DNA of 5,782 nt from Gammaproteobacteria bacterium (GCA_028282395.1 JANQHY010000036.1:1-5782); one strand, 5' to 3'. Shown: positions 1 through 5,303, counted from the first letter of the stretch. Program-made: numbers and translations. Notes: a model not told the origin generated them from the letters alone.

Positions 1-495
1 GTAATACAGTAAGGAGAACTCTTTTGCAGTTAAAATAATAATTTGACCTTTTCGAGTCACGCGCATTGACTTATAGTCAATAACTAAATCAGCAATCGTT
101 AGCTTGCTCGTTTCATTCTGATTATCACTCACATGGCAACGGCGAATTAAACTTTGTACTCTAGCAACGAGTTCTGAAAATGCAAACGGCTTAATTAGAT
201 AGTCATCAGCACCTAGCTCTAGTCCTTTAACTCGGTCTGTTACATCATCGCAAGCAGTTAACAATAGAATAGGTATTGTCGCATTGACCTCTCTATAGCG
301 TGATAAGACTGTCCAACCACTAAGGTGCGGCAACATGATATCAAGAATAATTAGGTCGTATTCACTTTCCTTGGCTTTAAATAGTCCGTCAATCCCATCA
401 TAGGCGACAGTAACGGTAAAGCCCTGTTCAGACAGCCCTCTTTTTAAATACTTGGCAGTGAGCTCTTCATCTTCGATAAGTAATATTTTAATCAT
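1..495 (-). CDS. Heavy-metal-type (CusR/CopR-like) OmpR-family response regulator, C-terminus cut by window edge
   Basis: The visible 165 residues cover a complete receiver domain and the start of an OmpR/PhoB winged-helix DNA-binding domain. Seen directly: acidic pocket E8-D9-E10 after the first strand (IKILLIEDE), phosphoacceptor D52 in LIILDIMLP, switch Thr80 in ILLLTA, and Lys102 in the KPF motif. The stretch DRVKGLELGADDYLIKPFAF closely follows the CusR/CopR/PcoR/IrlR group. A short linker (about 121-130) leads to the effector domain, which reaches LTAKEFSLL before the edge; about 60 residues are missing. The ATG at 495 is preceded by GGCGAG at a suitable distance. Regulators of this group are phosphorylated by a membrane sensor kinase, often encoded just downstream, which here would be outside the window. 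The palindrome at 1500-1515 is a likely binding site. The subgroup call is firm; the actual inducing signal is unknown. Confidence 0.93.
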   Translation of the reverse strand, partial: MIKILLIEDEELTAKYLKRGLSEQGFTVTVAYDGIDGLFKAKESEYDLIILDIMLPHLSGWTVLSRYREVNATIPILLLTACDDVTDRVKGLELGADDYLIKPFAFSELVARVQSLIRRCHVSDNQNETSKLTIADLVIDYKSMRVTRKGQIIILTAKEFSLLYY

Positions 496-545
496 TTTAT
501 CTCGCCTTCTGGTATTCATTACAATTGTACCAAGAAAAAAATAAT

Positions 546-593
546 ATTTCTAAGTATTGTGCAAATCATATTAGTCCGGTACTTCTTAGAAAT
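546..593 (-). promoter_or_regulatory. Inverted repeat over the stop codon of the barrel gene; weak terminator or regulator promoter region
   Basis: Perfect 9-bp arms ATTTCTAAG (546-554) and CTTAGAAAT (585-593) enclose about 30 bp. On the minus strand the downstream arm is followed by ATTATTTTTTTC, a T-rich tail. The upstream arm contains the TAA stop of the barrel-protein gene. The stem is AT-rich and the loop long, so it would be a weak intrinsic terminator. It could instead be an operator in the 90-bp gap before the response regulator gene. I cannot tell which from sequence alone. Confidence 0.3.
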
Positions 594-1428
594 TCATCAC
601 AACCCCTATTCCAATGTAAGGGCCGAAGTTCACTTTCATATGATTTGGTGTACTTTGCTTATCTTTGAAATTTATGAATAGGCAACCTGTCTTCACCATT
701 AAAGCCACATGTGGAAAACGATGAATGGCAGGATAATACCGAATCTCACTATTGACATCTTGCTCAGAAAAGTCACTAATACTTGGAACAGTTGATGAGG
801 CATGAAGCCTCCAATCAATTCTTGGTTGGATAAGATAGATACTTTCAATAATCACCTCAGGCGAGATATGGTTAAAATGACGCGAGGTGCTAAGTGATCC
901 AGAATTAATTTGATAGTTAAAATGTAGTAAAGCAGCGCCTGCCAAACCGTTTAATCGAATTTTGTTAGATGCTTGCCAAAATGATCCAAAATCCAGGTGA
1001 TAGATGTCATAATCTGAGACCGTACTTAAGTGACTTCCTGCTGGAAAGTCAATATCATGACTAATTAATGGCTCATTCAAAACTGTATCAGATCGCATCT
1101 TCAACAGTTGAGCAGACGTAGAAATTTGAAGACACTTTTTAATCCATACGTGAGCACCGCCTTCCCATAATCCGTGCTGACGGATACCAAGTTGACTAAA
1201 AGTGGGTTTTTCCTGTGTAGTAGACACTTCTCTGCCACCAGAAGGGATCTGTTCAAAACCGTTAATAGGGCCAAACACATAATTTCCCCAAATACTGAAT
1301 TGGTCTTGTTGAGTACTAGAATAATGCATTGTATTAGCCATATTAGTTACGGGATACAATATAATGCCGCACATAGCAATAATATAAATAAATGAATTTA
1401 TTAAATTTCTTTCTAATAATGTGACCAT
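586..1428 (-). CDS. Putative outer-membrane beta-barrel protein, secreted, function unknown
   Basis: The 280-residue product is not one I recognise by family. It starts with a Lys-free n-region containing Arg8 and a hydrophobic stretch of about residues 10-30 that looks like a signal peptide, with likely cleavage near NMANT. The rest is rich in aromatic and alternating polar/non-polar segments. It ends in GPYIGIGVVMNF, a glycine-rich amphipathic strand finishing in Phe, as outer-membrane barrels inserted by the BAM machinery do. Other strand-like segments include IRLNGLAGAALLHFNYQI and PEVIIESIYLIQPRIDW. Cysteines are few. No Shine-Dalgarno is evident before the ATG at 1428, so the start is uncertain; Met19 is possible but would shorten the signal sequence. 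It lies upstream of the response regulator on the same strand and divergent from the PepSY gene, suggesting shared control. A small monomeric barrel or lipid-modifying barrel enzyme is possible, but I see no catalytic signature. Confidence 0.7.
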   Translation of the reverse strand: MVTLLERNLINSFIYIIAMCGIILYPVTNMANTMHYSSTQQDQFSIWGNYVFGPINGFEQIPSGGREVSTTQEKPTFSQLGIRQHGLWEGGAHVWIKKCLQISTSAQLLKMRSDTVLNEPLISHDIDFPAGSHLSTVSDYDIYHLDFGSFWQASNKIRLNGLAGAALLHFNYQINSGSLSTSRHFNHISPEVIIESIYLIQPRIDWRLHASSTVPSISDFSEQDVNSEIRYYPAIHRFPHVALMVKTGCLFINFKDKQSTPNHMKVNFGPYIGIGVVMNF

Positions 1429-1489
1429 GCTTAATATTATTATCTCTATTTTTAGTGAAAAAATATAACATTAGCCGATGAATATAGCC

Positions 1490-1515
1490 TGACAAGAATA
1501 TGACAATTCCGTCAT
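1490..1515. promoter_or_regulatory. CusR/CopR-box-like operator, candidate site for the adjacent response regulator
   Basis: ATGACAATTCCGTCAT at 1500-1515 is an imperfect palindrome with outer half-sites ATGAC and GTCAT. It agrees with the known CusR/CopR box (ATGACAA-NN-TTGTCAT) at all positions except CC in place of TT. A further TGACAA at 1490-1495 lies 11 bp before the one at 1501-1506, the roughly one-turn tandem spacing favoured by OmpR-family dimers. The centre lies about 67 bp upstream of the predicted plus-strand start site, a typical activator position. That the protein encoded at 1-495 binds here is an inference. Confidence 0.6.
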
Positions 1516-1540
1516 TTACTAGAAAAGCCCTTACAAAGGC

Positions 1541-1568
1541 TTGACATATTGAGAGCCGAAACTACAAT
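1541..1568 (+). promoter_or_regulatory. Sigma70-type promoter of the PepSY/methyltransferase pair
   Basis: TTGACA at 1541-1546 is a perfect -35 box. TACAAT at 1563-1568 matches the -10 consensus at five of six positions, and the spacer is 16 bp. Transcription should begin near 1575, giving a leader of about 27 nt. Confidence 0.65.
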
Positions 1569-1573
1569 TTAAA

Positions 1574-1586
1574 TAAGATTATCTTA
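1574..1586. promoter_or_regulatory. Small palindrome at the predicted transcript start
   Basis: TAAGAT-T-ATCTTA has perfect 6-bp arms around one central base. It sits between the -10 box and the AGGAG ribosome binding site. The loop is too small for a stable hairpin, so if it is functional it is more likely a protein-binding site. It could also be chance in AT-rich DNA. Confidence 0.3.
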
Positions 1587-1601
1587 AATTAGGAGAAAAC
1601 A

Positions 1602-2051
1602 ATGAGAAGAATGATTGGAATCATTGCTATACCACTAATGCTATCAGGAGCCATAGGGTTAGCTAGAGCAGATGATAACATTCCCTATTCAACTGTCCCA
1701 ATGACAACAATCTTAAAGAATTTGAAAGACAATGGCTATATAGCAATTCAGAAAGTCAAATATAAAGATGGATACTATCAAGCTAAAGCAGTCAATCAAC
1801 ATCAACAGTATGTCAAGCTACGAATTAGTCCACAAACTGGAGAAGTAGTCAATAAAGAGGCCTCATCTACTCAAAATAAGATCTCCATGTTAGAGGCGTC
1901 TAAACGCGTTTTAGCAGAAGGATATAGCCACATCTACAAAATCGAAATCGACGGCTCTCACTATGAAGTTAAGGCGATCGATAAGCATCAGAAACAGGTC
2001 GAATTAACTGTTGACGCCAACAGTGGAAAAGTTTCAAAAGATTGGTTCTAG
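1602..2051 (+). CDS. Secreted protein with two PepSY-like repeats
   Basis: The 149-residue product begins with a clear Sec signal peptide: basic MRRM, a hydrophobic core and a probable cut after ARA at residue 23. Two similar halves follow. Residues about 34-83 contain GYIAIQKVKYKDGYYQAKAV ending in TGEVV. Residues about 93-144 contain GYSHIYKIEIDGSHYEVKAI ending in SGKV. Each half is helix, then strands, then a D/P-x-x-G-x-V turn, the pattern of PepSY domains. AGGAG stands six to seven bases before the ATG at 1602, so the start is secure. PepSY proteins are periplasmic, often encoded beside two-component systems, and some inhibit or modulate envelope proteins; which partner applies here is unknown. 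The next gene starts 3 bp after its stop, so the two are almost certainly co-transcribed. Confidence 0.85.
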   Translation: MRRMIGIIAIPLMLSGAIGLARADDNIPYSTVPMTTILKNLKDNGYIAIQKVKYKDGYYQAKAVNQHQQYVKLRISPQTGEVVNKEASSTQNKISMLEASKRVLAEGYSHIYKIEIDGSHYEVKAIDKHQKQVELTVDANSGKVSKDWF

Positions 2052-2054
2052 TTC

Positions 2055-2882
2055 ATGGAATACGAAATTTTAACACCTTGGCACTACACGCAAAAGTGGA
2101 TAGATCGGTATTGGCTCTTAAGATATATTGCGAAATTTTTTCTCATTGTCATTAAAAGTGCTTGCTGTGTACTAAAGAATACCTATATTATTTTATACCA
2201 TCGTAGTAATAAGGTTAAAACTTTACATACCCGCTTACGAAAAGTAGCAGATAATAATCATCCACTGATAACTTTTTTAAGATCTGTTCTTCTAAATCCG
2301 AGAGCGATGGGGGCAGTTCTACCTAGTTCAAAGCATTTGGCCAAAGCCATGTTGGACTATGTAGATATTGGCACTGATGAGGTTATCGTTGAATTAGGTG
2401 GCGGAACTGGGGTAATTACTCGAGCTATCCTAGAGAAGAATATCTCACCTAAACAAGTAATTGTTGTGGAGTATATGCCAGAACTAGCAGAAAGACTCCA
2501 AAAGGATTTCCCAGGAATTCAAGTTATTCATGGAAATGCAATGGACTTAGAGGAGCTATTATATCGCAATAAAAAGCCTGTTAGAGCCATCGTTTCGGGA
2601 TTGCCGCTACGCTCACTTCCCAAGACCATGAAGAATGAGATTTTATTACAAATCTCCAAGGTGTTAGCACCAAATGGCCAATATATCCAATTTACTTATG
2701 ATATTAGAAAACACTCTGCTACATTCTTCCCAGAAAACTATTTCGTTAGCAAATCAAAGATAGTATGGCGCAACTTTCCACCAGCGAAAGTATGCCTCTA
2801 TACGATTCCAGGAAGAATGCTCTACATGCAAAAAGACAAATCAACAGAACTAATTTCTACTGTAGGAAGCACAGCGGATTAA
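2055..2882 (+). CDS. SAM-dependent phospholipid (phosphatidylethanolamine) N-methyltransferase-like protein
   Basis: The 275-residue protein has a class I methyltransferase fold. FLRSVLLNPRAMGAVLPSS (about 74-92) is the entry motif of the PmtA-like phospholipid methyltransferases (COG3963 type). VELGGGTG (112-119) is the SAM-binding motif I, Glu139 in VVEY is the likely ribose-binding acid, and SGLPLRSLP (181-189) and WRNFPPAKV (238-246) are also typical of this family. By family knowledge it would methylate the amine of phosphatidylethanolamine at the cytoplasmic membrane, towards phosphatidylcholine or mono/dimethyl forms. The first 65 or so residues are extra: aromatic and hydrophobic (LLRYIAKFFLIVIKSACCVL) with basic flanks, probably membrane-associating. 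There is no clear Shine-Dalgarno; the ATG lies 3 bp after the PepSY stop, so translation is probably coupled. A rRNA dimethyladenosine transferase is the main alternative and fits less well. Confidence 0.83.
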   Translation: MEYEILTPWHYTQKWIDRYWLLRYIAKFFLIVIKSACCVLKNTYIILYHRSNKVKTLHTRLRKVADNNHPLITFLRSVLLNPRAMGAVLPSSKHLAKAMLDYVDIGTDEVIVELGGGTGVITRAILEKNISPKQVIVVEYMPELAERLQKDFPGIQVIHGNAMDLEELLYRNKKPVRAIVSGLPLRSLPKTMKNEILLQISKVLAPNGQYIQFTYDIRKHSATFFPENYFVSKSKIVWRNFPPAKVCLYTIPGRMLYMQKDKSTELISTVGSTAD

Positions 2883-2937
2883 TTTTTTTGTAAAATTGAA
2901 GTTTCTAAGGATTTTCCAAGATAGATGAGAGGACGCA

Positions 2938-3864
2938 TCAGATATCCGAGTGCTTTTTAGCCAATTCCATTAATTCATGGATATAATTTGGCATTAATAC
3001 CCAAAGATGCGAACTGGGTTTAAAGATAATATGAGGATTCACAATAAATTGATTAGCAAGTCTGGCCATATCTTCACTAGATTTTCCTTGCCAGTACCCA
3101 TCGTTCTCCCCTGCTAATAAATAAGTTGGTATATTAATTTTGGCATCGACATCTCTCTTCAAGTGGTCTAGGCAATCATTGAAACATTTCAAAGAGAAAT
3201 ATGACCAAGTTGAGCCAAGAAGATAGAATCTCGACTCTATATCGTGCTTATAATAGTATTTTGCTGGCTTAAAATGCTTCCACTTATAACGAGTTGATAC
3301 CTCCGGATTAATCCATTTAAGCCAACTATTATTAGGCAATGCTATCCAACGATAATCTTTGTGAATAAAACCATTAAGCTTAAAGAAAATAGATTCCCAG
3401 CGAGTATCATCAAAGTAATCTGGTGCGCAGGATAACCAGAAAAGCACAAGTTTTTTACTAACCGTAGCGGGAAGTTTCTGATGAATACGGAGGAAATCAT
3501 AAAAACCATTACTTGAACAGACTATCATAATTTTTTCAAATTTTTCGCTAAGGAAAGTAATATCTGAAATAATTTTTTCTGATTTTTTTTCAAGATTTTC
3601 AATGGTGTATTTATCCCAAATCGGGGTTTTAACAGAGAACTCTGGCAGGAATAATGCCTGACTATATAAAGAGTTGCCAAAAATCTTCACTAATGCAGGA
3701 AAACCATAACGGAGTTGTCCAGGAGAGCCATCAATTCCTGGTATAAAATAGAGGCAGTTTTTAGCTGTTTCGATATTACCATATTGGTAGAAATCATCAT
3801 AGAAAGAAGGGAATCCGGATTTCAGTCCCATTAAATAGTGTTTTTTAAATAATCTGGCTAACAT
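2938..3864 (-). CDS. Alpha/beta hydrolase-like protein
   Basis: The 308-residue protein shows an alpha/beta hydrolase outline. LYFIPGIDGSPGQ (38-50) is the strand and oxyanion-type loop, IMIVCSSNGFYD (112-123) is the nucleophile elbow with Ser118, YLLAGENDGYW (248-258) supplies Asp255, and SSHLWVLMP (284-292) supplies His286. The order and spacing of Ser, Asp and His fit the family. The elbow reads C-S-S-N-G where G-x-S-x-G is usual, so the first Gly is Cys. The middle part (about 150-225) is Trp/Tyr-rich and probably forms the lid. No signal peptide or membrane segment is seen, so it is probably cytoplasmic. The ATG at 3864 lacks a good Shine-Dalgarno; Met12 is an alternative with no better site. 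It is convergent with the methyltransferase gene and transcribed alone from its own promoter. The substrate cannot be told; esterase, lipase or thioesterase activity are all possible. Confidence 0.78.
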   Translation of the reverse strand: MLARLFKKHYLMGLKSGFPSFYDDFYQYGNIETAKNCLYFIPGIDGSPGQLRYGFPALVKIFGNSLYSQALFLPEFSVKTPIWDKYTIENLEKKSEKIISDITFLSEKFEKIMIVCSSNGFYDFLRIHQKLPATVSKKLVLFWLSCAPDYFDDTRWESIFFKLNGFIHKDYRWIALPNNSWLKWINPEVSTRYKWKHFKPAKYYYKHDIESRFYLLGSTWSYFSLKCFNDCLDHLKRDVDAKINIPTYLLAGENDGYWQGKSSEDMARLANQFIVNPHIIFKPSSHLWVLMPNYIHELMELAKKHSDI

Positions 3865-3900
3865 ATGCTACGCTACATTAAGAGTTTTTGTTGTTATGAG

Positions 3901-3924
3901 CCTTGAAAATTAGTAAATACAAGG
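3901..3924 (-). promoter_or_regulatory. Leader hairpin 2 of the hydrolase transcript
   Basis: CCTTG at 3901-3905 and CAAGG at 3920-3924 can pair across 14 nt in the untranslated leader, about 40-60 nt before the start codon. The stem is short and it may be incidental. Confidence 0.25.
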
Positions 3925-3939
3925 TTCTTCAAATTTTTC

Positions 3940-3957
3940 AAAGCATTAAAATGCTTT
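3940..3957 (-). promoter_or_regulatory. Leader hairpin 1 of the hydrolase transcript
   Basis: AAAGCATT-AA-AATGCTTT gives perfect 8-bp arms with a 2-bp centre, in practice a 7-bp stem with a 4-nt loop. It lies about 10 nt after the predicted transcript start, so the RNA would begin with a 5' stem-loop that could affect its stability. No long T-run follows, so a terminator is unlikely. Confidence 0.4.
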
Positions 3958-3973
3958 CATTATCTAATCTTGT

Positions 3974-4001
3974 ATTATACATTGTATTATTTCTTTGTAA
4001 A
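3974..4001 (-). promoter_or_regulatory. Sigma70-type promoter of the hydrolase gene
   Basis: Read on the minus strand, TTTACA (4001-3996) and TATAAT (3979-3974) are separated by 16 bp. The -10 box is perfect and the -35 has one mismatch. Transcription should begin near 3967, leaving a leader of about 100 nt. Confidence 0.6.
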
Positions 4002-4017
4002 TAGTTGGGCCAACTAT
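4001..4017. promoter_or_regulatory. Perfect 17-bp palindrome, probable operator
   Basis: ATAGTTGG-G-CCAACTAT has perfect 8-bp arms around one base. Its edge overlaps the hydrolase -35 box by one base. A perfect TATAAT (4015-4020) overlaps its other end on the plus strand, although no plus-strand gene follows. Position and symmetry suggest a dimeric regulator; I do not recognise the motif as a named box. Confidence 0.55.
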
Positions 4018-4178
4018 AATGCTTTGAAAGCAGACAGTTCATTCCTTCCTAGCAAGTGTGTAAAGAGAAGAGATGTGTATTAAAAATTTATAACTGACAA
4101 ATGTAATTATCGTGGGTAAAATTGATAGATAAAATGCTTAAAATCTTCTTCAAAAGTATACTCTAGCGATATTGCAAG

Positions 4179-4709
4179 TCACAACATTGCATATTGACAA
4201 TTGCTGCGATAATTGCATCCTCTGCACTTTCTTGCTGTCGGTTCTGGGGTAGGGGCATGACCAGACTTAATTTCTCTGGCAATAGTCAGATATTTTCCAA
4301 TCTCTTTAGCCAGTGTATCACCGGTTTTATTTAGGTCAACGGCTTCATATTGCCTTGAGCCGGTTAGTACAAAGCCATGTTTTACTCTACATTGCCATTC
4401 CTCTTTAACAGCGATAGCAGCTGCTTTGAGTTGGGTAATATCTCTTGCCATGACACCCTTTTTGCGTGATTTATACTCTACGATTGCTAGAGATCCATCA
4501 GGGTATTCATATATGAAATCAGGTCGTGCAATAATTTTATGACGAATCGAGCAAAACTTTATTTTTTTGGCGTCGTCATTATATATCAGTTTAACTTTTT
4601 TACCTTTTAGCTGTTTAATTATCTGATGTGGCTGCTTAGGTAAATTGTTATAAAGTGCTGCCGCAGCAACCAGGACAATAATTAATATAAAGGCTAGTAA
4701 TATAATCAT
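4179..4709 (-). CDS. Membrane-anchored PD-(D/E)XK nuclease subunit, Cas4/RecB-like C-terminal part
   Basis: The start is taken as the ATG at 4709, which overlaps the upstream stop as ATGA and has AGGAG seven bases ahead; an ATG at 4739 would add ten residues with no support. The 176-residue product opens with a membrane helix (MIILLAFILIIVLVAAAALY, 1-20). A PD-(D/E)XK core follows: Asp64 in RPDF, Glu78 and Lys80 in VEYKS, and Gln93 in ITQLKA. The tail has C162-x2-C165-x5-C171 (CRGCNYRSNC), exactly the C-terminal trio of iron-sulfur ligands in Cas4-like nucleases. What is missing is the N-terminal Cys and His region of that fold, which sits in the protein encoded just upstream. By family knowledge such enzymes cut or resect DNA. 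Here I infer a membrane-tethered subunit that works with its neighbour. Confidence 0.82.
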   Translation of the reverse strand: MIILLAFILIIVLVAAAALYNNLPKQPHQIIKQLKGKKVKLIYNDDAKKIKFCSIRHKIIARPDFIYEYPDGSLAIVEYKSRKKGVMARDITQLKAAAIAVKEEWQCRVKHGFVLTGSRQYEAVDLNKTGDTLAKEIGKYLTIAREIKSGHAPTPEPTARKCRGCNYRSNCQYAML

Positions 4710-4721
4710 GATACTGCTCCT
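4706..4721 (-). promoter_or_regulatory. ATGA stop-start overlap with embedded ribosome binding site
   Basis: On the minus strand the TGA stop of the zinc finger gene (4708-4706) shares bases with the ATG (4709-4707) of the nuclease gene. AGGAG lies seven bases before that ATG, inside the upstream coding sequence. This implies coupled translation and near-equal amounts of the two proteins, and it decides the start of the second gene. Confidence 0.8.
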
Positions 4722-5221
4722 ACCCATTTGGCAATGCATTTAACAATCACTCTTGATAGTTGGCGAAACAGTAGTGATCGTCCAAATATTCGAATAATTA
4801 AAGGAGAAATTTGATAATAACCATGAATTATTCCTCGACCATACCAGGAAGTTTTTAATACGCTATCACGCCATACTCTTAAACTTTCGACGATATAGTG
4901 ATCGCTACCAAAAGCATAAGTTGCTATATAGCAGCGCTTATCTGAACTAACTCGCGCATGCGCTATCTCACCATCTGCCATCCGTCTTTCAGCTTCAGCA
5001 CTAACACGGGCGCCACCTCTTTTTAAATAAAAAGATTGGGGACAGAATTCTGTTGAGGAGATGTCTGTTGCCGATACCCACTTATCTTCACTGCCAAGAC
5101 TCTTGGTATAACGACAATTTGGATACTGCGTGCAGCCAAAGAATACGCCATATTTGCCTGTTTTTACATTTAGTGTGCCGTTATGACATGATGGGCACTC
5201 TCTTCTTTTCTGTTTATCCAC
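4706..5221 (-). CDS. C4 zinc finger protein with Cas4-like N-terminal motif and CFI-box-like C-terminus
   Basis: The start chosen is GTG at 5221, with GGAG nine bases upstream; TTG at 5245 would add eight residues but lacks a ribosome binding site. In the 171-residue product, C9-x2-C12-x17-C30-x5-C36 with GKYGVFFGC and YPNCRYT is a topoisomerase-type C4 zinc finger, a DNA-binding module. TEFCPQSFYLKR (57-68, Cys60) and MADGEIAHARV (81-91, His88) resemble the N-terminal Cys and G-x-x-x-H motifs of Cas4-type nucleases. From Cys97, CYIATYAFGS followed by LRVWRDSVLKTSWYGRGII and YYQISP matches the CFI-box C-terminal region seen in assorted bacterial proteins; the end is hydrophobic and basic. It has no PD-(D/E)XK core of its own. 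The next gene overlaps by 4 bp and provides exactly that core, so the two products probably form one complex. Confidence 0.8.
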   Translation of the reverse strand: MDKQKRRECPSCHNGTLNVKTGKYGVFFGCTQYPNCRYTKSLGSEDKWVSATDISSTEFCPQSFYLKRGGARVSAEAERRMADGEIAHARVSSDKRCYIATYAFGSDHYIVESLRVWRDSVLKTSWYGRGIIHGYYQISPLIIRIFGRSLLFRQLSRVIVKCIAKWVGAVS

Positions 5222-5303
5222 CTGTTTATTCTCCACATTTGGCAAGGCTGCATAGCATCCAAACTTATGGATTTCATCGTCGATGTCGACAGAGTTAAGA
5301 TTG

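Larger units (their letters stand above)
1429..1601. promoter_or_regulatory. Divergent intergenic control region
   Basis: This 173-bp gap separates the minus-strand barrel gene from the plus-strand PepSY gene. It holds a CusR-box-like palindrome, a strong plus-strand promoter and a small palindrome before the ribosome binding site, each listed separately. On the minus strand only weak promoter matches are visible, for example TATATT at 1467-1462 without a good -35. That would suit an activator-dependent promoter for the barrel gene. No small ORF is convincing here. Confidence 0.6.
3936..4029. repeat. 13-bp inverted repeat with a third partial copy
   Basis: TTTCAAAGCATTA (3936-3948) and TAATGCTTTGAAA (4017-4029) are exact reverse complements, 68 bp apart, enclosing the hydrolase promoter. 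A third, shorter copy of the core, AATGCTTT at 3950-3957, pairs with 3940-3947 to make a tight local hairpin. Confidence 0.5.
3865..4178. other. Gene-free control region upstream of the hydrolase
   Basis: These 314 bp are AT-rich and contain no credible ORF; the only ATG-started frames on the plus strand end within about ten codons. The left two thirds hold the hydrolase promoter, operator-like palindrome and leader hairpins, listed separately. The part from about 4030 to 4178 follows the nuclease gene's stop. I see nothing clear in it, and no strong intrinsic terminator. Confidence 0.6.

Noticed and set aside
1174..1395. A 73-codon plus-strand open frame
   Set aside because: It lies antisense inside the barrel-protein gene, has no ribosome binding site and no protein-like domain pattern.
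2883..2937. An intrinsic terminator between the convergent methyltransferase and hydrolase genes
   Set aside because: There is a T-run right after the methyltransferase stop, but no stable stem before it; the small GGA...TCC stem further on has only three pairs.
4074..4094. A tiny ORF (ATG at 4074) after GAGAAGAG
   Set aside because: It encodes only six residues before a stop, too short to support.
4706..4739. A frameshifted single nuclease gene
   Set aside because: The precise ATGA overlap with a well-placed AGGAG, and a distinct membrane helix at the second start, argue for two designed genes rather than a broken one.
4179..5221. A CRISPR-Cas adaptation module, given the Cas4-like motifs
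   Set aside because: No Cas1, Cas2 or repeat-spacer array is present in the window; Cas4-like folds also occur in many other nucleases.
5053..5298. An 81-codon plus-strand open frame
   Set aside because: It is antisense to the zinc finger gene, whose C4 motif and coupling to the next gene are clear; the frame's product shows no recognisable features.
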